Made by a program: the position numbers and the translations under genes. Under the pieces are notes generated by a model. It was not told where the DNA came from, searched no databases, and saw nothing but the letters and a program-made list of their open reading frames with translations. This document shows, one piece after another, positions 1-8,233 of a DNA stretch of 64,000 bases. Within the stretch, counting starts at the first letter, position 1, and each line of letters begins with the position of its first letter. This DNA is from QZLE01 sp033852075 (lineage in GTDB: Bacteria > Pseudomonadota > Gammaproteobacteria > QZLD01), in assembly GCA_033852075.1 (NCBI GenBank), contig JAWSVC010000020.1:48893-112892 (forward strand). The letters run 5' to 3'.

Positions 1-290
1 ATAAACATTAGAGATAGTGCTGGTCCAGGCCCACACCCAAAATCCAATCCTTTTTTACCCTTTTCTATCCTCTGCTGCAAAGGTTCAACTAAACGCGATA
101 GAAATTTACGATACCCTGGATCGTTTACATCGTTTTTGTGCAGATCATACTCTGCCTTTTCCTGCTCAACATCCAACCAATACTTTGATGGAACAAACAC
201 AAGACCACAACAACTACACCGCCAATACTCACGTCTATTATCTTCGTGATAAAACAAGACTCTCTCATCCTGACATAAAGGACATTTCAT
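1..290 (-). CDS. zinc-ribbon class I SAM-dependent methyltransferase (partial, 5' end only)
   Basis: This gene is read on the minus strand from an ATG at 290-288 and is cut by the left edge after 96 codons. The N-terminus is a zinc ribbon with CPLC (residues 3-6) and CSCC (about residues 25-28), the second knuckle in a WRCSCCGLVF context. The segment ends in LDFGCGPGPALS, the glycine-rich motif I of class I SAM-binding methyltransferases. This zinc ribbon plus methyltransferase layout is known in a widespread family of small methyltransferases; the substrate is unknown. A GGA-containing ribosome site (GGAATAAGTG) precedes the start. An opposite-strand reading frame at 17-358 resembles nothing and is a shadow of this gene. 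Confidence 0.85.
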   Translation of the reverse strand, partial: MKCPLCQDERVLFYHEDNRREYWRCSCCGLVFVPSKYWLDVEQEKAEYDLHKNDVNDPGYRKFLSRLVEPLQQRIEKGKKGLDFGCGPGPALSLMF

Positions 291-393
291 TCACTTATTC
301 CATAATTCAAAAAGATGATTTGATAATTTATCGAAATCTAGCTATAAATTCACCCTGAATAAACTTAAAGCCCAAAAAATTAAAGGAAGTAAA

Positions 394-879
394 ATGCCAT
401 CGTTTGATATTGTTTCAGAAGTAGACATGCACGAAGCCACCAACGCAGTGGATCAAGCTAACCGAGAGCTTTCCACAAGATTTGATTTTAAGGGAATTGA
501 CGCATCATTCTCTCTTAAAGATGGCATCATCACCCAAACCACAGACAGCGACTTTCAATTAAAACAGATGCTGGATATTCTTTTCTCAAAACTATCAAAG
601 AGAGGGATTGAATTAGCTAGCCTGGATATTGGAAATACTATTCCAACTGGCAAACAGGTAAAGCAAGAGCTAACCATAAAACAAGGGATCGATACTGATC
701 TTGCCAAGAATATCGTTAAGCTTATCAAAGCACAGAAGTTAAAAGTACAAGCTGCAATTCAGGGAGAAAAAGTTCGTGTAACCGGCAAAAAACGCGATGA
801 CCTTCAGCAAACGATTCAATTTTTGAAATCTTCTGAAGAGATCAAACTGCCTTTACAGTTTGAGAATTTTAGAGACTAG
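394..879 (+). CDS. yajQ: YajQ family nucleotide-binding protein (UPF0234)
   Basis: The 161-residue product has the full YajQ length and opens with the family signature MPSFDIVSEVDMHE, followed by NAVDQANREL and RFDFKG. Two ferredoxin-like folds are expected. YajQ proteins bind nucleotides, and in Xanthomonas a relative is a cyclic-di-GMP effector; the role here is not shown. AAAGGAAG six bases upstream fixes the ATG. The gene stands alone, divergent from the methyltransferase. A diguanylate cyclase is encoded at 55 kb in this window, but no link between the two is visible. Confidence 0.95.
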   Translation: MPSFDIVSEVDMHEATNAVDQANRELSTRFDFKGIDASFSLKDGIITQTTDSDFQLKQMLDILFSKLSKRGIELASLDIGNTIPTGKQVKQELTIKQGIDTDLAKNIVKLIKAQKLKVQAAIQGEKVRVTGKKRDDLQQTIQFLKSSEEIKLPLQFENFRD

Positions 880-1047
880 CCGATAAGTATATTGAATGGC
901 GGGCATTGCCAGCCAACATAGCAAACCATCGTCATTCAATGACTAAAACCACCGGCTATGCCGGTGTGAATAACAAGGGCATTGCCAAGTAAGCAGTAAA
1001 TTGTAATAGAATGTATGCGAAAAGGCTGCTACGACAGCAAAAAAGGT
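880..1047. other. intergenic stretch with small palindromes
   Basis: I see no gene here. There is a perfect 7-bp hairpin CACCGGC-TAT-GCCGGTG (950-966) and a longer-range inverted repeat ATTGAATG (891-898) / CATTCAAT (933-940). The first could end yajQ transcription, but it lacks a T-run. Confidence 0.4.
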
Positions 1048-1289
1048 CGTCATACCAGCCTTCGCCCACTGCTGTCCGGGGAAAGTAATTTAATAGAATC
1101 AAGATGGCTGAGCGTAGCCGAAGTCTCATTGATTCTATTAAATTTTTCTTGACCCTTCGGCTACGCTCAGGGAGCTTGAAAAATTTAAGTCTAAAATCAC
1201 CAGCTTCATTCCAGAACCTTGCTCAACATTGCTTTCCTAAGGTTCGCAATATTTTACCCGGACAGCAGTGGGCCTTCGCCGGGATGACG
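1048..1289. repeat. nested composite repeat: family B ends around a family A double hairpin
   Basis: The outer 16-bp arms CCCACTGCTGTCCGGG (1065-1080) and its exact reverse complement (1257-1272) lie next to CGTCAT and ATGACG ends. Inside is a family A element. Arm AATTTAATAGAATCAA (1087-1102) and its exact reverse complement (1129-1144) flank the core CTGAGCGTAGCCGAAG (1108-1123). A second pair, TTAAATTTTTC (1138-1148) and GAAAAATTTAA (1178-1188), flanks the reverse-complement core (1155-1170). Reading frames crossing this stretch are not genes. Confidence 0.85.
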
Positions 1290-1417
1290 GTTTCGTATTC
1301 GGAAATCGATTAAATACGCCAGTCTTTATACAACCACCTATACCTTATCACCCATTAAAGAATCCTTCATTCTTGCCGATAAATATTCTGAGTGAGAAAA
1401 AATACAGGATAATAGTG

Positions 1418-2395
1418 ATGGATAAGTTTCTATACCGCTGGACAATGATTTACTTTGTCTTAATGCTAGTGCCGGCAATCGTTCATGCTGAGATCGTAAC
1501 TCGTGAATATAAAGCAACTTTTAGTCAATCAACATGGACTAGTTATTCATCAAAATACGCCTGCCATCTTTCCCAAAAAATACCTTTTTATGGAGAGTTT
1601 ATTTTTACTCACAGAGCCAATAACACAATGACTGCTGGCATCTGGGTAAATAATCCTCCACAAACTGAAGGCTATGCAAGATTATATTCCATGCCTGCAG
1701 AATGGAAACCTATAACAACAAGCCTGGATCTTGGTCGAATACTAATTTCCCCATCACAACGCCCTTTTAGTTTCAAGCACCAAGCTTCAAGAAGGCTTAT
1801 GAAGGAACTCGAAATGGGAAATTCGCCAACAATTTTCTACGAAGATTGGCTAGATGCTATGGATGACGTAAAGATCACTGTTTCTCCAATTGGTTTTCGT
1901 GATGCCTTACAGAAACACAATATATGTGTAAGCAAATTAGATCCAATGACTATTGAAGAAAAAACCAAAATAGTAACTGTAAAATCACTTACCCCAAGCT
2001 CATTAAATAAAGATCCTATGATAAGCAATAAAGGGTTAAAGAATACTTTTTCAGATAAAGATGGCGAAACAACAGTCTATTTTGACACAGACATTTTCAA
2101 TCTAACCAATGATGCAAGAAGAACTCTCAATACATTGGTTGATTATTTAGACAATAACCCTGATTTTTCAGTTGTAGTTGTAACTGGTCATACCGATAAT
2201 GTTGGAGGTGACGACTACAATATCGATCTTGGACAAAAAAGAGCTGACAAAGTACGGGATTATTTGGTCTCCAAAGGGGTTAAAAAGGAGATAATTCAAA
2301 CAATCTCCGAAGGTGAGCATAGTCCAATTCGTACTAATAAAACTGCAGAAGGCAGATCTATAAACCGTAGAACCCATGTTCAACCCAGATCTTAA
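1418..2395 (+). CDS. motY: MotY-like flagellar protein with OmpA C-terminal domain
   Basis: The 325-residue product begins with a signal peptide (hydrophobic stretch ending near VPAIVHA). A MotY-type N-terminal domain follows (CHLSQKIPFYGEFIF, later HNICVSKL), and then a C-terminal OmpA/MotB-type peptidoglycan-binding domain with VTGHTDNVGGDDYN and QKRADKVRDYL. MotY forms the periplasmic T-ring that anchors the stator of polar flagella, mostly sodium-driven ones. The open frame extends back to 1268, but that part encodes repeat DNA. The ATG at 1418 has AGGA upstream and is followed directly by the signal peptide. An OmpA-family protein of another function is possible but less likely given the N-terminal cysteines and motifs. 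Confidence 0.8.
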   Translation: MDKFLYRWTMIYFVLMLVPAIVHAEIVTREYKATFSQSTWTSYSSKYACHLSQKIPFYGEFIFTHRANNTMTAGIWVNNPPQTEGYARLYSMPAEWKPITTSLDLGRILISPSQRPFSFKHQASRRLMKELEMGNSPTIFYEDWLDAMDDVKITVSPIGFRDALQKHNICVSKLDPMTIEEKTKIVTVKSLTPSSLNKDPMISNKGLKNTFSDKDGETTVYFDTDIFNLTNDARRTLNTLVDYLDNNPDFSVVVVTGHTDNVGGDDYNIDLGQKRADKVRDYLVSKGVKKEIIQTISEGEHSPIRTNKTAEGRSINRRTHVQPRS

Positions 2396-2580
2396 CCTTT
2401 TTCTCAATTTAAATAACCAATAAGCAATTCCAGACAGTATACTTTATATAGTCAGGGATAAGCCTAACCCCTTATCTATGGTATTCAGTGACATAGTTAA
2501 CAATAATCCACATCTCACTAAAATACTTGAAAATTTATCCTAGACTTATTAGATATGGATCAATCAATCTGGATATTTTG

Positions 2581-4053
2581 ATGGCAACACGAATAGTCGA
2601 TAAAAGCGGGCTTTTGAACCTTGAACGCTGGGTAAATAGAATCGTTGAAAAAGAACTACCTGCTCTTGGCCATACCGTTGAATCACTATCTGGTATTATT
2701 TCAAGCAAAAAGGCAACGGCAAATGACCTTTCCAACATCATTCTTGCCGACCCAGGAATGACATCTACAATTCTAAGAGTTGCCAATAGCGCATATTACC
2801 GCACTTCAGAAGGTGAAATTACAACAGTAAGCCGTGCTGTTGTTTTATTAGGATTCGAAGCCATTCGCTGCCTAAGTATGTCTGTTTCGGTCATGGACAA
2901 ACTCCTAAAGGGAGATATTAAACAACGACAATTAGAACTAATGGCTCAATCGATGTTTGCCGCCTCACAGGCAAAATCTTTGGCAATCAAAAAAAACTAC
3001 CCAAATCCAGAAGAAATTTTTATCGCAACACTCCTGTATAATCTTGGAGAAATGACATTTTGGTGTTTTTCATCCCAAGAATCAGACAAATTAGACAAAC
3101 TTCTTGCTGACCCTAACATCCCAAGAGCGATAGCAGAAAAAGAGGCTCTTGGCTTTAGGTTTTCTACATTAACCAAAGAACTATCACAACATTGGAACCT
3201 TGGAGATACGGTTAGAGAGGCATTAATTTACAATGATGGTCGCGCAGGCTCCCCAGGAGCAAGAAATGTAGTTTTAAGTCACCAAATTGAATCTGCAATT
3301 AGACGCGGCTGGGATTCTCCGATATTAAACTGGGTATATAAAAGAACCTCTGATTTTGTTGAAGCGCCTGTTGAAGAAGTTGCCGAGCTTGTTGAAGACA
3401 CTGCGGAAAAATCCCAAGAAACAGCTGACACAATGGGTATAGACCTAACCTGGCGAATTGCCCCACCGAAGACAAAAGAAGAATTTGAAGATATAAGACA
3501 AATCCATATTGATACGTCAGAAAAGATCCAACCCCAACTTCAAGATCAAATCACATCTGAAATAGAAAAAATGATAGCTACAAAGCCAGATGTACAATTG
3601 ATTTTACGAATGATTTTAGAAGGAATTCATCGCGGCGGAGCTATGGACAGAACAGTACTTGCCATTCTCACTCCTGCTAGAGATAGATTAAAAATAAGAT
3701 TCCAGCTTGGCGATGAAAGTCATCAAATCTCAAATAAATTCCAATTTGATCTTAATAACTCCAGCTTTAGATTATTCCCATTTCTTATGCAACATTATAG
3801 AAAACCAGCATGGATCAACCCAAATACAGATGGAAAACTAAGAGATATGATTTCGCATGAAATATATAGTTTAGTTGGTCATAATGAATTTTTGATAGCT
3901 CCGTTGGTTTTAAGTGGAAAAGATATTGGTCTTATTATCAGCGACAGAGCAAACTCTAAGAGAAAAATTGACATGGATGCCTTTAATAGCTTTGCCTCAT
4001 TCTCGCTTAAAGCCAATAAGTGCCTGGAAAAGATTAACGAATCCCCTGTATAA
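2581..4053 (+). CDS. HDOD domain protein
   Basis: The product is about 490 residues. The N-terminal 200 residues form an HDOD domain (LSNIILADPGMTSTILRVANSAYYR, then SRAVVLLGFEAIRCLSMSV and LLYNLGEMTFW), a degenerate HD-type fold without catalytic histidine-aspartate pairs, common in bacterial signalling. The C-terminal part (about residues 350-480) looks like a GAF-type ligand domain. I prefer the ATG at 2581 over an upstream in-frame TTG at 2527, because similarity begins shortly after this ATG; neither has a strong ribosome site. The gene follows motY in the same direction after 185 bp. A role in motility or chemotaxis control is possible but inferred only. Confidence 0.8.
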   Translation: MATRIVDKSGLLNLERWVNRIVEKELPALGHTVESLSGIISSKKATANDLSNIILADPGMTSTILRVANSAYYRTSEGEITTVSRAVVLLGFEAIRCLSMSVSVMDKLLKGDIKQRQLELMAQSMFAASQAKSLAIKKNYPNPEEIFIATLLYNLGEMTFWCFSSQESDKLDKLLADPNIPRAIAEKEALGFRFSTLTKELSQHWNLGDTVREALIYNDGRAGSPGARNVVLSHQIESAIRRGWDSPILNWVYKRTSDFVEAPVEEVAELVEDTAEKSQETADTMGIDLTWRIAPPKTKEEFEDIRQIHIDTSEKIQPQLQDQITSEIEKMIATKPDVQLILRMILEGIHRGGAMDRTVLAILTPARDRLKIRFQLGDESHQISNKFQFDLNNSSFRLFPFLMQHYRKPAWINPNTDGKLRDMISHEIYSLVGHNEFLIAPLVLSGKDIGLIISDRANSKRKIDMDAFNSFASFSLKANKCLEKINESPV

Positions 4054-4311
4054 AATTGTATTTTACATTAATCCAAAACTTAAAATACACACACGATAAC
4101 TTGTTAATAGCAAGTAGAACTGTCCGGTTTTATAGCACGTGAATTGTCCGCTTTTTTTGCGGGATATATAACTTTGTTTCTTATCAAAATTCCTTTGTTG
4201 GATTAATCCATTTAGTTGCAACCTATACGTTTTAGAACATTAAAGATAAAACAATTCACAAAGCCATAACAATAATGATTTAGATTACTTACGAATAAAT
4301 GGAGAAATTAA
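4054..4311. other. intergenic stretch, no gene seen
   Basis: This holds a short hairpin CCGC-TTTTTTT-GCGG near 4149-4163 and two copies of TGTCCG (near 4132 and 4147) that vaguely recall an insertion-sequence end. Nothing here can be called with confidence. Confidence 0.3.
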
Positions 4312-4340
4312 AAAAGGGTTGCTTAAAAAGCAACCCTTTT
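4312..4340 (-). terminator. rho-independent terminator after tRNA-Asn
   Basis: AAAAGGGTTGCTT (4312-4324) pairs with AAGCAACCCTTTT (4328-4340). On the minus strand it lies 5 bases beyond the tRNA CCA and is followed by a T-rich run. It could also act on the plus strand. Confidence 0.8.
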
Positions 4341-4345
4341 GAATT

Positions 4346-4421
<76 letters not shown>

Positions 4422-4490
4422 TCTGGAACGCGAGCTATAGTACTAAAAACCTAATTCGCGCTCAACAAAAAATTTCAAAAAATGTGAAAT

Positions 4491-5678
4491 TTATTTGTTT
4501 AGTGCCTTTTCGATGCGGTTGAGCGCCTCGATAAGATTGTCCATGCTGGTGGCGTATGACATCCTAAAATAGCCCTCAAGACCAAAGGCAGAACCTGGTA
4601 CAATTGCCACTTCTGCGTCTTCTAATAAGTAAGCTGCAAGGTCAAGATCATTGTTGATTCCTTCAAGAGAATCAATAGCTTCTCGTGCGCACACAAATGT
4701 ATAGAAAGTACCATCTGACTCAATGCAGGAAAGGCCTTTAATGCTATTTACCTTGTTGTAAACAAAGTCATGACGCTCTTTAAAAGCCTTCAGCATTGGA
4801 TCAATACAACTTTGGTCTGCAGTAAGTGCGGTTACTGATGCAGCCTGACACATTGCTGCAGGATTTGACGTACTTTGCGACTGAATCTTCTTCATTGCGC
4901 CAATAATTGAAGCAGGACCGGCAATGTAACCAATCCTCCAACCAGTCATCGCATATGCTTTAGAAACACCATTTAAGACCATGGTGCGATCATAAAGATC
5001 TGGGCAAGACATAAGGATGTTTGAAAAAGGTTCGTCCATCCACCATATCTTTTCATACATGTCATCAGTGGCAATTACTACTTGAGGATATTTCAAAAGC
5101 ACTTGGCCTAACGCCGCTAACTCTGCCTTGGTGTAGGCAACGCCAGATGGGTTTGAAGGACTGTTGATAACAAAAAGTTTGGTTTTGTCAGTTATTGCTG
5201 CTTCAAGTTGTTTCGGAGTTATCTTATAGTTCTGATCTTTTCCAGCCTCTATGATAACAGGAATACCTCCTGCAAGCAGGCTCATGTCAGGGTAAGAAAC
5301 CCAGTAAGGAGCTGGAATAATGACCTCATCACCATCATTTAAGATTGCTTGTGCTAGGTTATAGAATGTTTGCTTACCTCCAGATGAAACCATTACCTGA
5401 CTCATTTCATATTCAAGGCCATTATCATTTTTGAATTTTTCAATGATTGCCTTTTTTAGGTCAGGGGTTCCGTCGACAGGGGTGTATCGGGTTTGACCAT
5501 TTTGGATAGCCTTGATACCGGCATCCTTTATGTGGTCGGGAGTATCAAAATCCGGCTCGCCAGCTCCAAGGCCAATAATGTTCTTGCCTTGAGCTTTAAG
5601 CTCAGCGGCTTTCGCAGTTATAGCAAGTGTTGGTGAAGGTTTAACTTGCTGTACACGGTCTGAAAGTTGGATAGTCAA
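4491..5678 (-). CDS. PLP-dependent class I aminotransferase (aspartate aminotransferase, I-beta type)
   Basis: The 395-residue product is the normal length for the family. It has the entry motif GLGAGEPDFDTP, the NSPSNPSG loop (Asn and Arg region), cofactor-contacting D205 and Y208, and the Schiff-base lysine K240 in NGVSKAYAMTGWRIGY. It should exchange amino groups between aspartate (and perhaps prephenate) and 2-oxoglutarate in the cytoplasm. The start is TTG: GGAG lies 7 bases upstream (GGAGAAATTAA-TTG) and no nearby ATG fits. The gene diverges from uvrB with 48 bases between the starts. Confidence 0.93.
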   Translation of the reverse strand: MTIQLSDRVQQVKPSPTLAITAKAAELKAQGKNIIGLGAGEPDFDTPDHIKDAGIKAIQNGQTRYTPVDGTPDLKKAIIEKFKNDNGLEYEMSQVMVSSGGKQTFYNLAQAILNDGDEVIIPAPYWVSYPDMSLLAGGIPVIIEAGKDQNYKITPKQLEAAITDKTKLFVINSPSNPSGVAYTKAELAALGQVLLKYPQVVIATDDMYEKIWWMDEPFSNILMSCPDLYDRTMVLNGVSKAYAMTGWRIGYIAGPASIIGAMKKIQSQSTSNPAAMCQAASVTALTADQSCIDPMLKAFKERHDFVYNKVNSIKGLSCIESDGTFYTFVCAREAIDSLEGINNDLDLAAYLLEDAEVAIVPGSAFGLEGYFRMSYATSMDNLIEALNRIEKALNK

Positions 5679-5726
5679 TTAATTTCTCCATTTTTAGTTA
5701 TGTCGCGGCAATGTTATCATATTTTT

Positions 5727-7733
5727 ATGAAAAAACAGTTTAATTTAGTTAGCAAATATTCACCTTCAGGTGACCAGCCACAAGCGATAAAGGATTTGGT
5801 TGAAGGTATTAATGATGGACTTGGGTATCAGACTGTACTTGGTGTTACCGGTTCTGGTAAAACCTATACAATTGCTAATGTAATCAAAGAACTTCAGAGG
5901 CCGGCGCTGATACTTACACCAAACAAAACTTTGACTGCGCAATTTTATGGGGAGATGAAGGAATATTTTCCTGAAAATTCGGTTGAATACTTTGTTTCCT
6001 ATTATGATTATTATCAGCCAGAGGCATACGTCCCAGCTTCAGATACCTTTATTGATAAAGATTCGTCAGTCAACTCGCATATTGAGCAGATGCGTTTATC
6101 TGCAACCAAAGCCATACTGGAGAGGCAGGATACAATTATAGTTGCCTCAGTTTCATCAATTTATGGTCTTGGAGATCCTAAGCAGTATCTGAGCATGGTA
6201 TTGCACTTAGTAAAAGGTGAGAGAATAGAGCATCGTCAAATTCTAAGACGTCTAGCAGAATTGCAATATACTCGCAATGATACATTTTTTGATCGCGCGA
6301 CATTTAGAGTGCGTGGAGATGTTATTGATGTATTTCCGGCAGAATCAGAGAAAGAGGCAATTAGGATCGAACTGTTTGATGACGAGATAGAATCCCTTTC
6401 TTATTTTGATCCATTAACGGGTGAGTTATTACGCAGAGTTTCCCGGTTAACCGTTTATCCTAAGACTCACTACGTAACACCAAGAGAAACGATACTTAAT
6501 GCAATTGAAGATATTAAAGTAGAGCTTAAGCAGCGGTTGGAACAATTTTATGCAGATAATAGACTCGTAGAGGCTCAGCGTCTTGAGCAGCGGGTAATGT
6601 ATGATATTGAGATGTTGAATGAGCTTGGCTATTGTTCAGGAGTAGAAAACTATTCTCGATATCTGTCTGGCAGAGCTTCTGGGGAGGCGCCGCCAACATT
6701 AATGGATTATCTGCCTAAGGATGCCTTGATAATAATAGATGAATCCCATGTAACCGTACCGCAGATAGGTGCGATGTATAAAGGTGATCGTTCTCGTAAA
6801 GAAACATTGGTGCAGTATGGATTTCGTCTTCCGTCCGCCTTGGATAATCGACCTTTAAGATTTGACGAATTTGAAGGGATTGCGCCGCAGACCATTTATG
6901 TTTCTGCAACTCCTGGAGATTATGAAAAAGATAAATCAGGGCAGATAGTCGAGTTAGTGGTGCGCCCTACAGGGTTGGTTGATCCTGCTATTGAGGTCAG
7001 GTCTGCAACCACGCAGGTAGATGATCTTCTTTCCGAGATTAATAATACTGTCGTTAAACAAGAGCGGGTGTTGGTAACCACATTAACCAAAAAAATGTCT
7101 GAAGATCTTACTGATTATCTAATGGAGCATGATATTCGTGTTCGTTATCTGCACTCAGATATCGATACTGTTGAACGTATGGAGATCATTCGTGATCTTA
7201 GACTAGGCAATTTTGATGTTCTGGTTGGGATTAATCTATTGCGTGAAGGTTTGGATATTCCAGAGGTATCCCTAGTGGCAATTCTCGATGCTGATAAAGA
7301 AGGATTTTTGCGTTCAGAGAGATCTCTTATTCAAACTATTGGAAGATCAGCGCGAAATGCCAATGGGCGAGCAATACTTTATGCAGACGTCATAACGAAA
7401 TCGATGCAAAAAGCGATAGATGAGACGAAAAGACGTCGTGAAAAACAAAATCATTACAATGAAAAGCATGGAATAACGCCGCAGACTATTCAAAAAGAAG
7501 TGCGTGATATTATGGAAAGTGGTGGTTATTACACTACTGATAAGAAGAAAAAGAAACGGAATAAGATTGCAGAGAAGCGGGCAGATTACTCGGATCTGGA
7601 TCCGCATAAATTATCAATCAAGATTGATAAAATGGAAAAACAGATGTTTGAGCATGCGCAAAATCTTGAATTTGAGCAAGCAGCGAAGCTTAGAGATGAG
7701 ATTGAAGAGCTAAGAACCCATTTCATTGTTTAA
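5727..7733 (+). CDS. uvrB: UvrABC excinuclease subunit B
   Basis: The 668-residue product matches UvrB length. It has the Walker A motif GVTGSGKT, the beta-hairpin region YYDYYQPEAYVPASDTFI that inserts between DNA strands, DESH in motif II, the helicase C-terminal motifs (VGINLLREGLDIP, QTIGRSARN), and a C-terminal UVR domain binding UvrC (KMEKQMFEHAQNLEFEQAAKLRDEIEEL). UvrB verifies damage and loads UvrC in nucleotide excision repair. The frame is open upstream to 5667, but family similarity starts at MKKQFNLVSKY, so I choose the ATG at 5727 although its ribosome site is poor. I find no LexA box in the short upstream gap. Confidence 0.97.
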   Translation: MKKQFNLVSKYSPSGDQPQAIKDLVEGINDGLGYQTVLGVTGSGKTYTIANVIKELQRPALILTPNKTLTAQFYGEMKEYFPENSVEYFVSYYDYYQPEAYVPASDTFIDKDSSVNSHIEQMRLSATKAILERQDTIIVASVSSIYGLGDPKQYLSMVLHLVKGERIEHRQILRRLAELQYTRNDTFFDRATFRVRGDVIDVFPAESEKEAIRIELFDDEIESLSYFDPLTGELLRRVSRLTVYPKTHYVTPRETILNAIEDIKVELKQRLEQFYADNRLVEAQRLEQRVMYDIEMLNELGYCSGVENYSRYLSGRASGEAPPTLMDYLPKDALIIIDESHVTVPQIGAMYKGDRSRKETLVQYGFRLPSALDNRPLRFDEFEGIAPQTIYVSATPGDYEKDKSGQIVELVVRPTGLVDPAIEVRSATTQVDDLLSEINNTVVKQERVLVTTLTKKMSEDLTDYLMEHDIRVRYLHSDIDTVERMEIIRDLRLGNFDVLVGINLLREGLDIPEVSLVAILDADKEGFLRSERSLIQTIGRSARNANGRAILYADVITKSMQKAIDETKRRREKQNHYNEKHGITPQTIQKEVRDIMESGGYYTTDKKKKKRNKIAEKRADYSDLDPHKLSIKIDKMEKQMFEHAQNLEFEQAAKLRDEIEELRTHFIV

Positions 7734-7744
7734 GCCTAATAGAC

Positions 7745-7848
7745 CGTCATACCGGCGAAGGCCGGTATCCAGCAAACGAAAGTTTGCCGCACGAAGTGCG
7801 CCTGATTCAGAAATAGATTCCCGCGTTCGCGCACTGCTGTCCGGGGAG
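7745..7848. repeat. family B repeat
   Basis: This begins CGTCATACCGG and contains the hairpin GCAAAC-GAAA-GTTTGC (7772-7787) followed by CCGCACGAAGTGCG. It ends with CACTGCTGTCCGGGGA, which also occurs in the composite repeat near 1.07 kb. Confidence 0.8.
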
Positions 7849-7849
7849 G

Positions 7850-7947
7850 TTAATACCGTTCGTGCTGAGCGCGAAGCAGTCGAAGTATGAAACGGTATTA
7901 ATCAAAAGCTTACAAGCACCCTTCGACTGTTCGTACCTCACGCTCAG
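7850..7947. repeat. family A repeat with locus-specific arms
   Basis: TTAATACCGTT (7850-7860) and its exact reverse complement (7891-7901) flank a variant core CTGAGCG...GTCGAAG. A diverged reverse-complement core follows at 7921-7947. The rest of the gap up to the tRNA (7948-8096) shows nothing I can name. Confidence 0.75.
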
Positions 7948-8096
7948 GATGAACGGGAATTTTAAGTTTTAAATGTCCCTACAAGCCCATATCTAACTCC
8001 AAATCCCTTGACACTCCAGCAATAATCAGTAAACTTCCCACTCCTTTTATTGAGATTGCCAAATAAATCTCTATAATTGCATGGATATGCAGATGC

Positions 8097-8171
8097 AGGC
8101 GCGTAGCTCAGTGGTAGAGCACTACCTTGACATGGTAGTGGTCGGTGGTTCAATCCCGCCCGCGCCTACCA
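8097..8171 (+). tRNA. tRNA-Val (GAC anticodon)
   Basis: The 75-nt gene has the acceptor stem AGGCGCG/CGCGCCT, D-arm GCTCAGTGGTAGAGC, anticodon stem CTACC/GGTAG around TTGACAT (GAC, valine), T-loop GGTTCAATCC and an encoded CCA end. It lies 62 bp before thrS and may share transcription with it. Confidence 0.96.
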
Positions 8172-8233
8172 AATTTTAAACTAATACAAATTAAATACAT
8201 GGCCACTCGTATAGGTCAGTAAGGATAAAATAC

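Noticed and set aside
17..358. 113-residue plus-strand reading frame
   Set aside because: It matches nothing, and its reverse strand encodes a clear zinc-ribbon methyltransferase N-terminus.
1104..1313. 69-residue reading frame
   Set aside because: It lies entirely in the composite repeat; its residues derive from the palindromic cores.
4126..4165. Insertion-sequence end (TGTCCG copies)
   Set aside because: There is no transposase, no matching opposite end and no target duplication in view.
5679..5726. LexA box for uvrB
   Set aside because: No CTGT-N8-ACAG arrangement is present in the 48-bp gap.
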